Below are positions 1 to 8,051 of a stretch of DNA of 64,000 bases, in pieces. Source of the DNA: Vulcanimicrobiota bacterium (GTDB lineage Bacteria > Vulcanimicrobiota > Vulcanimicrobiia > Vulcanimicrobiales > Vulcanimicrobiaceae); assembly GCA_003168375.1 (NCBI GenBank), contig PMSI01000001.1:62001-126000 (forward strand), read 5' to 3'. How positions within the stretch are numbered: the stretch's first letter is position 1; each line of letters opens with the position of its first letter. The translations under genes and the position numbers were made by a program. The notes beneath the pieces were generated by a model. It worked only from the letters and a program-made list of their open reading frames with translations, was not told where the DNA came from and did not search any database.

Positions 1-787
1 GCTCAAGGAGGCGCGGCTGCGCGCGATCTTTCACGAGCTGGGCAGTTGCATCGTCGCGTTTTCCGGTGGTGTCGACTCTGCGCTGGTCCTGCACGTCGCC
101 GCGCAAGAGCTCGGGGATCGCGCGGTCGGGATCACGGCGCGCAGCGAATCGCTCGCCGAGCGCGAGTACGCCGGCGCGGTCGCGTTCGCCGGCACGATCG
201 AGGCCCGTCACGAGATCGTCGAGACGCGCGAGCTGCACGACCCGTCGTACACGGCCAACCCAGCGAACCGCTGTTACTTCTGCAAAAGCGAGCTGTACGG
301 CCGGCTCACCGAAATCGCCGGCGAGCGCGGGATTCCGCACATCGTCGACGGGTTCAACCTCGACGACGAGGGCGACTGGCGCCCGGGGCGCCAGGCCGCA
401 CGCGAGCACGGCGTGCGCAGCCCGCTCCACGAAGCCGGGCTGCGCAAGGCCGAGGTCCGCGCACTCGCCCGTCAACTCGGCCTCGAGGTATGGGACAAAC
501 CCGCGCTCGCGTGCCTCTCCTCACGCTTTCCGTACGGAACGCCGATCACGCTCGAACTGCTGCGCCAAGTCGACCGCGCCGAGCAGGCCGTCCACGACGC
601 GGGCTTGCGCGCGTGCCGCGTCCGCCACCACGGTGAGATCGCGCGCATCGAGGTCCCGCCGATCGACATCGCCGCCGCCGCCGATCCCGAGCGCCGCGCG
701 CGGATCGTCGAAGGCGTTCGCGCCGCCGGCTACCGCTACGTGACGTTAGACCTCGGCGGCTACGTCAGCGGCGGCTTCAACCTCTGA
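1..787 (+). CDS. larE: LarE-type ATP-dependent sacrificial sulfur transferase, 5' truncated by window edge
   Basis: The gene enters from the left edge, is read in frame from base 2 and stops at 785-787. LarE adenylates and thiolates pyridinium bis-carboxylate mononucleotide to build the nickel-pincer cofactor of lactate racemase-type enzymes; many LarE proteins give up a cysteine sulfur in the process. The visible N-terminal part has the PP-loop motif SGGVDS, then NRCYFCKSELY, and later the block ACLSSRFPYG, whose cysteine sits where the sacrificial cysteine of LarE is expected. About 260 residues are present, so only a short N-terminal piece is missing. LarB and LarC are not in the window. 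It could instead be a related PP-loop sulfurtransferase, but the ordered motifs favour LarE. Confidence 0.88.
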   Translation, partial: LKEARLRAIFHELGSCIVAFSGGVDSALVLHVAAQELGDRAVGITARSESLAEREYAGAVAFAGTIEARHEIVETRELHDPSYTANPANRCYFCKSELYGRLTEIAGERGIPHIVDGFNLDDEGDWRPGRQAAREHGVRSPLHEAGLRKAEVRALARQLGLEVWDKPALACLSSRFPYGTPITLELLRQVDRAEQAVHDAGLRACRVRHHGEIARIEVPPIDIAAAADPERRARIVEGVRAAGYRYVTLDLGGYVSGGFNL

Positions 788-794
788 CCTCGCG

Positions 795-1355
795 TTAGCG
801 CTTCGCGCGCGCAAAGAGTTCCGCGACGTCAAGCGCAAACCCCGGCAGCGCCGTATGCGTCAGGATTTCCCCCGCACTGAAGACGCGAGTACCATCGGCG
901 TCGTGCATCGCGACCGTTTCGGTGCGAGGATCGACGACGATCACGACGGCCGTCCCCGCGGCGAGATAGGTGGCGATCTTATCGGCGACGTCCGCGCGAC
1001 GGTCGCCGCGCGACAGCACCTCGACGGCGGCCGTCGGCGCTCCGAGCGGAGTCTCGACGTCGTCTTCGCACGCGTCTCGGGCGAGCGCATCGTACGAGAG
1101 ATATCCGACGTCGGGAACGAGCGGACGGATGATCCGGTCGGGCGGCGCGATGCGGAAGCGCCACTCGACGGCGACTCGTCCGTGCGCCCCGCCGTCGGCC
1201 CAAGTCCGGAACGCCATGTAGAGTAAGCCTTGTACCGAGCCATGGCGGAACTTCGGGCTCATCTTTTGGAGCGCCCGACCGCGAACCCATTCGGTCTCCG
1301 GCTTCGTCTCGGGGAGCACGATCTCGTGGAGCGACATCTCACGCAAGCGTATCAC
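795..1355 (-). CDS. Uma2 family (DUF820) PD-(D/E)XK nuclease-like protein
   Basis: This is a 186-residue protein of the Uma2 family, a restriction-endonuclease-like fold common as scattered paralogues in cyanobacteria and other environmental bacteria; its biological role is not established. The visible core is PDVGYLS followed about 30 residues later by AVEVLSRGDRRADVADK, matching the PD...ExK arrangement, and then the usual VIVVDPRTETV strand. I chose the GTG at 1355 because GGAGG stands seven bases before it; an ATG at 1337 and a TTG at 1376 are in frame. It is convergent with larE, seven bases between the stops, and nothing nearby suggests a partner. Confidence 0.8.
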   Translation of the reverse strand: MIRLREMSLHEIVLPETKPETEWVRGRALQKMSPKFRHGSVQGLLYMAFRTWADGGAHGRVAVEWRFRIAPPDRIIRPLVPDVGYLSYDALARDACEDDVETPLGAPTAAVEVLSRGDRRADVADKIATYLAAGTAVVIVVDPRTETVAMHDADGTRVFSAGEILTHTALPGFALDVAELFARAKR

Positions 1356-1419
1356 GCCCGCCCCTCCCCTTGGCAATACCGAAGTTACTGACAGTCAGCG
1401 ATAGCTATCCACTCCACTC

Positions 1420-2049
1420 CTAGAACGGCCGCAAGATCCTCTCAAACATCGATTGCGCGGGCACTTCATTCCCTCCGTGAACCGCGACTGAGACGGCAAC
1501 CATCTCCGCCGATGGGACCATGCCCCATGCGAGACCCATGTCACGCAGCGCTAGAACGTGACTCAGAAACAAACGTTGGACTCTTCCGTTTCCTTCACGA
1601 AATGGATGTAGTGCATTGAGCTCACCAAAGAGGTATGCCAACCGGGCCGGAAGGTCCGTGACTGCTGCATCGACGAGCATCTTCCGGTCGTGCAGTTCGC
1701 GAAGGATTCTGTCCGCCTCGCTGTCTAGAAAGCGCGGCTTTGCGAACTCACTGCCACTCTTATTGATCGGGACGTCACGAAAATCGCCCGCCCACGGGTA
1801 AACATCTTGGAATAGATGACGGTGAATGAAACGTAAATGTCCTCGATCGAAGGTACGTCGAAACACCAGTCGAGCGAGCTGCGACTCACGCAACGCCGCA
1901 TGTTGAGCTTCTCGGATACGCAGCTCATCCGCGTTTGTTATGCCGAGGTCGTTCTTAAGACAGTCCGTGCCCTCAATGAGGTACGGGTCGTGTACTACGT
2001 CGCTCGTGAGCCGTGGCGCCCGACTTTCGGACGCGCCGTCGCCGGCCAA
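1420..2049 (-). CDS. Fic domain AMP-transferase, putative toxin
   Basis: This 209-residue protein carries the Fic core motif HPFREGNGRVQR from residue 148, which contains the catalytic histidine, the acidic metal ligand and the phosphate-binding glycines. Fic proteins transfer AMP (or a related group) from a nucleotide to a target hydroxyl. Upstream, RHLFQDVYPWAGDFR (about residues 77-91) is the usual conserved helix and flap region. No inhibitory (S/T)xxxE(G/N) helix is visible within the protein itself, which fits class I Fic proteins silenced by a separate antitoxin. The preceding gene supplies such a helix and overlaps this start by 55 bases, so the two should be translated together. Codon use is less GC-biased than in the neighbours, suggesting acquisition. 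Confidence 0.88.
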   Translation of the reverse strand: MAGDGASESRAPRLTSDVVHDPYLIEGTDCLKNDLGITNADELRIREAQHAALRESQLARLVFRRTFDRGHLRFIHRHLFQDVYPWAGDFRDVPINKSGSEFAKPRFLDSEADRILRELHDRKMLVDAAVTDLPARLAYLFGELNALHPFREGNGRVQRLFLSHVLALRDMGLAWGMVPSAEMVAVSVAVHGGNEVPAQSMFERILRPF

Positions 2050-2267
2050 CCGGCAGCTTCGTAAACCAATTCGGTAATAAACGCTGCGTCGAATTCGACG
2101 CCTTCGAGTCGCGCTGATTCTACGGCGTGCCCTACCGCTCGGTCGATATCACCGCTTCGCGCCCGGCCCTTATGCTGGGCCACAACCACACCCTCGGTGT
2201 TCAGCCGAGCATTGGAATGACCCGAGACCAGGAATGAGGACGCGCGAAGTCTTCTTCTGTGGCCCAT
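1995..2267 (-). CDS. VbhA-like antitoxin of the Fic protein
   Basis: The frame ends inside the start of the fic gene. Its C-terminal half, beginning about residue 40, contains ESARLEG, an exact (S/T)xxxE(G/N) Fic-inhibitory motif, inside a helical stretch like the VbhA antitoxin domain. In that family the glutamate blocks ATP gamma-phosphate placement in the Fic active site. The start is uncertain: the ATG at 2267 forms TGATG with the RNase J stop and gives 90 residues, but the first 30 or so are arginine-rich and unlike the family, so an internal GTG start near the EGVVVAQ stretch is possible. Inference: the pair is a class I Fic toxin-antitoxin module reading through from rnj. Confidence 0.65.
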   Translation of the reverse strand: MGHRRRLRASSFLVSGHSNARLNTEGVVVAQHKGRARSGDIDRAVGHAVESARLEGVEFDAAFITELVYEAAGWPATARPKVGRHGSRAT

Positions 2268-4006
2268 CACACTTCCATTACGACGGGGATCACGATCGGC
2301 CTGCGACGGGACTTTTCGAAGACCGCTTTGGAGAGGCCCGAGCGGATGTGCTCCTTGACGTTGCCGATGTCGCGGATGCCCTCGACGCTGCACTCGGCGA
2401 GGATCGCGCTGAGCTTCGCCTTCAGCTCGTCGAGCACGGCGCCGGAGTCGGGGAGATAGTAGACGCCGCGTGAGATCACGTCGGGTCCGGCGACGACGCG
2501 CGCCTCTTCGGCGTCGACCGTCACGACGACCATCATGATCCCGTCGCCGGCGAGATGCTTGCGGTCGCGAAGCACCGCCTCGCCGATGTCGCCGACGCCG
2601 GAGCCGTCGACCATCACGTTGCCGCCGTAGGTCCGGCCGATCTTCTCGGCCGAGTCCTTCGTGAATTCGAGCACGTCGCCGTTCTCGGAGACGAGAACGT
2701 TGTCGCCCGCGACGCCGGTCTGCTGCGCCAGCTTTCCGTGCGTGACCAGCATCCGGTACTCGCCGTGGATGGGGATGAAGTACTTCGGCCGCACGAGGTT
2801 GAGCATCAGCAGCAGTTCCTCTTGCGATGCATGGCCGCTGACGTGGGCGTTACCGGTGCTGCCGTGGATCACGTTCGCGCCCAGCCGGTACAAATTGTTG
2901 ATCGTGCGCGAGACGGCTTTCTCGTTGCCGGGGATCGGCGTCGCCGAGATCACGACCGTGTCGCCCGGGACGATCTTGAACTGCTTGTGATCGCGCACCG
3001 AGAGCCGCGTCAGCGCCGACATCGGCTCGCCCTGCGAGCCGGTCGTCATCACGCACACTTCGTGCGGCGGATGATCGTCGACGTCTTCGAGCCGGATGAC
3101 GAGGCCCTCGGGGATATCGAGATAGCCGAGCTGCCGCGCGAACTGCACGACGTTGAGCAGCGAGCGCCCGAGGAAGGCGACCTTGCGGCCGTGGCGCTTC
3201 GACTGGTCGACGACCTGCTGGATGCGCGGCACGTTCGAGGCGAACGAGGTGACGATCAGCCGTCCCTTCGCGCGGGCGAAGATGTTCGAGAACGCTTCGC
3301 CGACGATGCGCTCCGAGAGCGTGTGCCCGGGGCGCTCCGAGTTCGTCGAGTCGGAGAGCATCACCAGGACGCCCTCGTCGCCGACCTTCGCGATCGACGC
3401 GAAGTCGGCGGGGTCGCCGTCGATCGGCGTCTGGTCGAACTTGAAGTCGCCGGTGTGAAAGACCGTCCCCATCGGCGTGCGGATCGCCAGCGAGCACGCG
3501 CCGGCGAGCGAGTGGTTGATGTGGATGAACTGCGCCTCGATCGCACCGTACTGTACGCGGTCGCCTGGCTCGACCTCGCGCGCGTTCCATTCGCCGGGCT
3601 TGTGCTCTTTGAGCTTGGCGCGGATCAACGCCAGCGAGAGCGGCGTACCGACGATCGGGATCGTCGGAAACTCGCGCAGCAGGTACGGGATCCCGCCGAT
3701 GTGGTCTTCGTGACCGTGCGTGACGAGCAGCGCGCGGAACTTGTCCTGGCGCTCGCGCACGTAGGTGAAGTCGTTGATGACGATGTCGACCCCGAACATC
3801 TCCTCGTCGGGGAACATCAGCCCGCAATCGACGACGATGAGGTCGTCGTTGGTCTCGATGACGGTCATGTTGCGGCCGATCTCGCCGCAGCCGCCGAGCG
3901 GTACGATTCGAAGGTAAGGGTCGTCCGGCGGGGCCGGGACGACGAAGGTGTCGGGATGCAAGGAAGGTCCTAGTCGGGAGGCGGCGCCGGTGGGAAGGAC
4001 CGGCAT
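2267..4006 (-). CDS. rnj: Ribonuclease J
   Basis: This is a 579-residue metallo-beta-lactamase/beta-CASP ribonuclease, normal length for RNase J, which combines 5'-to-3' exonuclease and endonuclease activity in RNA turnover. The metal motif HGHEDHIGG, the later TGDFKFD, the beta-CASP segment with SDSTN and SFASNVPRIQQ, and the C-terminal PIHGEYRML motif are all present. I start at the ATG at 4006, just before the family's usual N-terminus; a GGTGA lies 11 bases upstream and longer in-frame starts add unlike sequence. The stop forms TGATG with the antitoxin frame, so rnj, antitoxin and fic may share a transcript. No RNase E is seen in the window. Confidence 0.93.
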   Translation of the reverse strand: MPVLPTGAASRLGPSLHPDTFVVPAPPDDPYLRIVPLGGCGEIGRNMTVIETNDDLIVVDCGLMFPDEEMFGVDIVINDFTYVRERQDKFRALLVTHGHEDHIGGIPYLLREFPTIPIVGTPLSLALIRAKLKEHKPGEWNAREVEPGDRVQYGAIEAQFIHINHSLAGACSLAIRTPMGTVFHTGDFKFDQTPIDGDPADFASIAKVGDEGVLVMLSDSTNSERPGHTLSERIVGEAFSNIFARAKGRLIVTSFASNVPRIQQVVDQSKRHGRKVAFLGRSLLNVVQFARQLGYLDIPEGLVIRLEDVDDHPPHEVCVMTTGSQGEPMSALTRLSVRDHKQFKIVPGDTVVISATPIPGNEKAVSRTINNLYRLGANVIHGSTGNAHVSGHASQEELLLMLNLVRPKYFIPIHGEYRMLVTHGKLAQQTGVAGDNVLVSENGDVLEFTKDSAEKIGRTYGGNVMVDGSGVGDIGEAVLRDRKHLAGDGIMMVVVTVDAEEARVVAGPDVISRGVYYLPDSGAVLDELKAKLSAILAECSVEGIRDIGNVKEHIRSGLSKAVFEKSRRRPIVIPVVMEV

Positions 4007-4307
4007 GAGAGACGCGATCTTCACCGGCACCCTGATGGTGCTCTTCTGTTCGATGCCCGCGACACCGGCCGGGCACTCCTCGGTTCCACTTCGGCAGGCC
4101 ACACCGCCGCCCAGCCCGGCGCGAGAGCACCGGATCGCGGCGGCGGCGCTCTACTCCCGGCGCTCCCGCCGCCTCGTCCAGTCCTACCTGCGCCTCAAAT
4201 TGCTCGAGATGCGGGAGCGCGATCTGGACCGGGCTCGCCAAGTGGTCGAGCGGAAGCTCGGGATCAAATCCTTGCTCGGCGAAACACCGTCACCGGTCGC
4301 CCGGTAG
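4005..4307 (+). CDS. Possible small exported or membrane-anchored basic protein
   Basis: An open frame of 100 residues fills the gap between rnj and the export operon. It begins with an ATG that overlaps the rnj start codon on the other strand (CATG). The first 20 residues are hydrophobic with a signal-like end (MPATPAGH), and the last 50 form a strongly basic amphipathic helix rich in R, L and E. Third codon positions are mostly G or C, as in real genes here, which is why I list it. Against it: there is no clear Shine-Dalgarno sequence, it leaves no room for an rnj promoter outside it, and I recognise no family. Function unknown. Confidence 0.35.
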   Translation: MRDAIFTGTLMVLFCSMPATPAGHSSVPLRQATPPPSPAREHRIAAAALYSRRSRRLVQSYLRLKLLEMRERDLDRARQVVERKLGIKSLLGETPSPVAR

Positions 4308-4344
4308 GACTGGGTGTCATCGCTCGTTCTTCCGGGAGAGACCT

Positions 4345-5097
4345 TTGAGCACGTCCGTCACGACCCCGCCGGCCCCTCGCAGCAGCCACAGCAACATCAT
4401 CGATATCGTCGTCTCCCCGTCGTCCGCGTTCGACCGGATCCGCGAAACGCCGGCCTGGGGCTGGGCCTTCCTCGCCGCGACGGTCCTGGGCGTGATCGGC
4501 GCGCTGCTGTACGGACCGGCGCTCGTGCACGCCATGGAGACGACCTTGCCGGCGAAGCTCGCCGCCATGCCGGCGATCGCCAAGATGCCACCCGAGCAGC
4601 AGCAGTCGATGATCGCGGCGCAACTGAAGTTCACCAAGATCTTCCTGCAGCTGTTCTGGCTGTTCGTCCCGATCCAGATCTTGCTGGTCGGACTGTTTCA
4701 GGGCCTGATCATGATGATCGCGAACGTCGCCGGACACGGTGACGGGAGCTTCAAGAAGTTCTTCGCGCTCAGCATCACTGTGCAGGTGATCGGCGTCGGG
4801 CTCGCTTCGGTCGTCATCGGCATCATCGTCCTGATCCGCGGCGCCGCGTCGTTCGAAGAGCAGAGCGCCGTGACCGGCGCTGCGCCGAGCCTGGCGCTCC
4901 TTGCGCCCGGCGCAAAAGGCGCGCTCGTGGGCTTCCTCGGTGCCTTCAACATCTTCATCCTGTGGAGCACGGCCCTGCTGGCCCTCGGGATGCAGCGCGT
5001 CGCCCGAATCCCCGCCGTCACAGCGTGGGCGACCGCGATCCTGATGCTGCTCGTGACGGCCGCTTTCGCCGCCTGGGGCGCCGCACAGAACGCGTGA
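4345..5097 (+). CDS. Yip1 family membrane protein
   Basis: This 250-residue integral membrane protein has the Yip1/DUF1282 pattern: a soluble N-terminus with IVVSPSSAFDRIRETP, then five or so hydrophobic segments and the characteristic loop of small residues. The function of bacterial Yip1-like proteins is not settled. The start is TTG at 4345, chosen because GGGAGAG lies four bases before it and the N-terminus matches the family. It is the first gene of an operon whose other members form a complete tripartite efflux system, and its stop overlaps the tolC-like start (GTGA), so it is probably co-translated with that system. Confidence 0.8.
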   Translation: MSTSVTTPPAPRSSHSNIIDIVVSPSSAFDRIRETPAWGWAFLAATVLGVIGALLYGPALVHAMETTLPAKLAAMPAIAKMPPEQQQSMIAAQLKFTKIFLQLFWLFVPIQILLVGLFQGLIMMIANVAGHGDGSFKKFFALSITVQVIGVGLASVVIGIIVLIRGAASFEEQSAVTGAAPSLALLAPGAKGALVGFLGAFNIFILWSTALLALGMQRVARIPAVTAWATAILMLLVTAAFAAWGAAQNA

Positions 5098-6497
5098 TCG
5101 TGCGCGCTTTCGTTCTCGGCGCCGCGCTGATCGCGGTTGCCGTCTTCGGCGCGCCGGACGGCGCGCGCGCAGACCAGACGCCGCTAGACCTGCGCGCCGC
5201 GGTGCGGTATGCGCTCGACCACGACCCGGCGGTGCTGAGGAGCCGCGCCACGCTAGCGCAGAACGAATCGACGTTCGCGCGCGACCATGCAAACGAGTTT
5301 CCGACGCTCGCCGGAACGCTGCAGAACCAGCTCGCCAAGACGAACGGCAACAACGGCGGCTCGTTCTCGCAGTTCGGGCTCTCGCAAGCCCAGGTTTTCT
5401 CGCAGAACGTCGCCCAGATCGGATCGACCTGGAACCTCTATACCGGGTCGCTCGCGCAGATCCAGACGCAGCAGGCGAAACGCCAGGTCGAAGGATCCCG
5501 CGACGACGTACGGCGCGCCGGACAGCAACTGGCGAGCGACGTCGCGGCCGCGTACTACAACGTCGTTCAGCAGCGCGAAGCGGTCGTTCTGAACGAAGGT
5601 GATCGCGCGTACCAGCAGCAGCTGCTCGACGTGGCACGGGCGCAAGAGCGCGTCGGCCGCGCAGCCGGGGTCGACGTGCTGCGCGCCCAGGTCAACGAGC
5701 TGCGCAGCGAGACCACGCTCACCACGGCGCGGGCCACCGAGGCAAACGCTCGGGAGTCGCTCGCCCAGCGCATCGGCGCGCCGCCCGACACCTCGTTCGT
5801 GTTTCCCGTCGTGCTGCCGGAGCCACCGCTGCCGCGGACGCCGCTCGACGCGCTCGTCGCCGCGGCGCTCGGGGCGCGATCGGACATCGCGAGCGCCCGC
5901 GCGCAGGTCGCGGTCGCCCGCCTGGTCGATGCCGCGATCGAGTCCGATCGCCGCCCGCAGATCCAGCTGTCCGGGTCGTTCGGCAACACCGAGACCCCCA
6001 CGACCGTCACCAGCGCGGCGCAGGTCATCCCCGGGTTCGGTATCATCCCCGGTTCGAGCGTGTCCCGGCCCGGTTTCTGGCAGATCGGCGCCACCTCGAC
6101 GTTCACCGTGCCGTTCGTCGAGTACGGCGCGCGCCGCGCGGCGCACCGGGCCGCACGCGCGCAGCTCGAGGCGGCGCAAGGGACGCTCGCGTCGGCCGAG
6201 TCGGGCGTCGCGGTCGACGTTCGTCAGGCCTTGCGCGCGGTGCTGACCGCCAACGCCAATCTCGGTACGTCGCGCGAGGCGCAGCGGCTGGGCGCAGAGT
6301 CGGCGCGGATCGCGCAGCTGCAGTACCGCAACGGCTTGATCTCGCTGACCGACGCGACCGCCGCCGAGCAGAGCGCGCTCTCGGCCGCGAACGACCTCGT
6401 GGTGGCGCGCGTAACCTATCTCAACGCGCTCGTTCGCCTGCGCGCATCGGTCGGTGTCGCCGATCCGCTCACCGTCGTCGACTTGGGGGCTCTGTGA
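5094..6497 (+). CDS. TolC family outer-membrane efflux protein
   Basis: This is a 467-residue outer-membrane channel of the TolC/OEP family. The GTG at 5094 overlaps the preceding stop and is followed at once by a signal peptide (a hydrophobic run ending GARA before DQTPLDL). The body shows the two internally repeated halves typical of TolC: each begins with helical ALxxxPxx-like segments rich in A, Q and R, and the second half ends with LQYRNGLISLTDATAAEQ, a standard OEP signature. It would form the trimeric duct across the outer membrane for the adaptor and ABC pump encoded next, which is direct evidence for a diderm envelope. Confidence 0.92.
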   Translation: MIVRAFVLGAALIAVAVFGAPDGARADQTPLDLRAAVRYALDHDPAVLRSRATLAQNESTFARDHANEFPTLAGTLQNQLAKTNGNNGGSFSQFGLSQAQVFSQNVAQIGSTWNLYTGSLAQIQTQQAKRQVEGSRDDVRRAGQQLASDVAAAYYNVVQQREAVVLNEGDRAYQQQLLDVARAQERVGRAAGVDVLRAQVNELRSETTLTTARATEANARESLAQRIGAPPDTSFVFPVVLPEPPLPRTPLDALVAAALGARSDIASARAQVAVARLVDAAIESDRRPQIQLSGSFGNTETPTTVTSAAQVIPGFGIIPGSSVSRPGFWQIGATSTFTVPFVEYGARRAAHRAARAQLEAAQGTLASAESGVAVDVRQALRAVLTANANLGTSREAQRLGAESARIAQLQYRNGLISLTDATAAEQSALSAANDLVVARVTYLNALVRLRASVGVADPLTVVDLGAL

Positions 6498-8044
6498 ACC
6501 GTCGTCGCAACATCATCATCATCATCGTCGCGATCGTCGCGATCGTCGCGATCGGCGCGTTCGCCGCGCGGCCGAAGGGCGCGGCCGTGACGGCACGCGT
6601 CGTGACCGTCACGTACACTCGCTATCAGACCAAGCTGCCCGAGACCGGCGTCGTGCAGCGCCCGCAGACGCAAGTGTTAGCAGCGCTGGTCACCGGGAAC
6701 ATCCAGCAGATCTACGTCCGGCCGGGCCAGCACGTGGCAGCAGGGCAGCTGCTCGGGACGATCTCGAACCCGCAGCTCGCGAACGCCGAGGCGACCGCGC
6801 ACGACGCGTATCTCGCGGCGCAAGGGCGCGCGCGCACCGCGGTCGCGACGAACTCCATCCTCCCGGCGCAGAACCGTTCCAACGTCGTACAAGCCGAGGC
6901 CGCGTTGCAGCAGGCCCGCTTCAACCTCAATCAGGCGATCACCGACCAGCACTCGGGCGCGCAGTCCGGTCTGGGGTACGGCGGGACGTCGGCGTCGCAG
7001 CAGCGCGCCGCCGCCGACGCCAACGTCGCCCAGCGGGAGACCGATCTGCGTGAAGCGCAGCGCCTTGCGGCCGCCGACCGCGACCTCTATGCGCAGAAAG
7101 CGCTCGCCAAGGACGCCCTCGACCAGCAGTTGGCCAAGCTATCGCAAGCCCAAGTCGCCTACGATCAAGCCAAGCGCGACCGGAACGAGACGTATGCGCA
7201 GATCACGCGTCAGACGCCGGTACTTTCGGCGCGCGTGCAAGCCAACCGCGACGCGGTCGCGCAGGCCGAGGCTGCGCTCGCCGCGGCGCGCGCGGGCGCG
7301 GGGCAGGACAAGACCGGGGACGTCGAAGCCGCGCGCGGCGATGCGGCGCAGCGGTACGATGACTGGCGCTACGCCTCCGACCAAGTCGCGCGGCTCCGCA
7401 TCGTCGCGCCCTTCGCCGGGGTCGTGCAGACGGTCGCGAGCGAAACGGCCGATACGTTGCGCGCGCTGCAGCCGGGCGATCCGGTGATCGTCGGGCAAGC
7501 GGTGATCACGATGGCTTCGGAAGGCGGCTTCATCGTCCGCACTCGCGTCGACGAACAGGACGTGGCCAGCGTGCGCTCGGGTCAGCCCGCGATCGTCTCG
7601 GGCGAAGATCTCGGCTCGACGAAGCTGCCCGGCCACGTCGCGACGATCGGTGCCGTCGCCCAGAAGAGCGACGATCCGTCGAACACGGCGCGCCAAGTCA
7701 TCACCACGGTCGTGCTCGACAAGACGGTGCCCTTTCTGCGCGACGGGATGACGGTTGACGTCGACATCGTCACGCAGGACCGCAGCCACGTCTTGGCACT
7801 GCCGTCCGACGCAATCCGGCGCGATCCCAACAACAAGCCGTACGTGCTCGCGGTGGTCGGCGGCAAGACCGTCAAACGCAGCGTCACGCTCGGGCCGAAC
7901 AACGACGCGCAGGCGATCGTCGCGCGCGGCGTCAAACCCGGCGACGTGGTCATCGGCGAGCGCAACATCGGCATCGTCGAAGGGATTCGGGTCACGCCGA
8001 CGACCGCGCCCACCACGAGCCCTTCGCCCGCGCCGGCACAATGA
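6494..8044 (+). CDS. HlyD/MacA-type periplasmic efflux adaptor
   Basis: The 516-residue protein starts at GTG within the preceding stop codon. After RR it has one N-terminal hydrophobic segment made almost only of I, V and A, encoded by a reiterated ATC/GTCGCG stretch, then the first half of a barrel-sandwich domain (GNIQQIYVRPGQHVAAGQLL), a long Ala/Gln-rich coiled coil of about 200 residues, and the second half (VAPFAGVVQTVASE) with beta-barrel and membrane-proximal domains. This is the order found in MacA-type adaptors. The C-terminus is a Thr/Ser/Pro/Ala tail. The coiled coil is longer than in minimal adaptors, in keeping with a reach to the TolC partner. Confidence 0.92.
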   Translation: MNRRRNIIIIIVAIVAIVAIGAFAARPKGAAVTARVVTVTYTRYQTKLPETGVVQRPQTQVLAALVTGNIQQIYVRPGQHVAAGQLLGTISNPQLANAEATAHDAYLAAQGRARTAVATNSILPAQNRSNVVQAEAALQQARFNLNQAITDQHSGAQSGLGYGGTSASQQRAAADANVAQRETDLREAQRLAAADRDLYAQKALAKDALDQQLAKLSQAQVAYDQAKRDRNETYAQITRQTPVLSARVQANRDAVAQAEAALAAARAGAGQDKTGDVEAARGDAAQRYDDWRYASDQVARLRIVAPFAGVVQTVASETADTLRALQPGDPVIVGQAVITMASEGGFIVRTRVDEQDVASVRSGQPAIVSGEDLGSTKLPGHVATIGAVAQKSDDPSNTARQVITTVVLDKTVPFLRDGMTVDVDIVTQDRSHVLALPSDAIRRDPNNKPYVLAVVGGKTVKRSVTLGPNNDAQAIVARGVKPGDVVIGERNIGIVEGIRVTPTTAPTTSPSPAPAQ

Positions 8045-8051
8045 GCCGCCG

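Noticed and set aside
2555-3973. Long open frame on the strand opposite rnj
   Set aside because: It is antisense to a well-supported RNase J gene, and its composition (Arg, Asp, Val, Ala) is what GC-rich coding DNA gives in the opposite frame.
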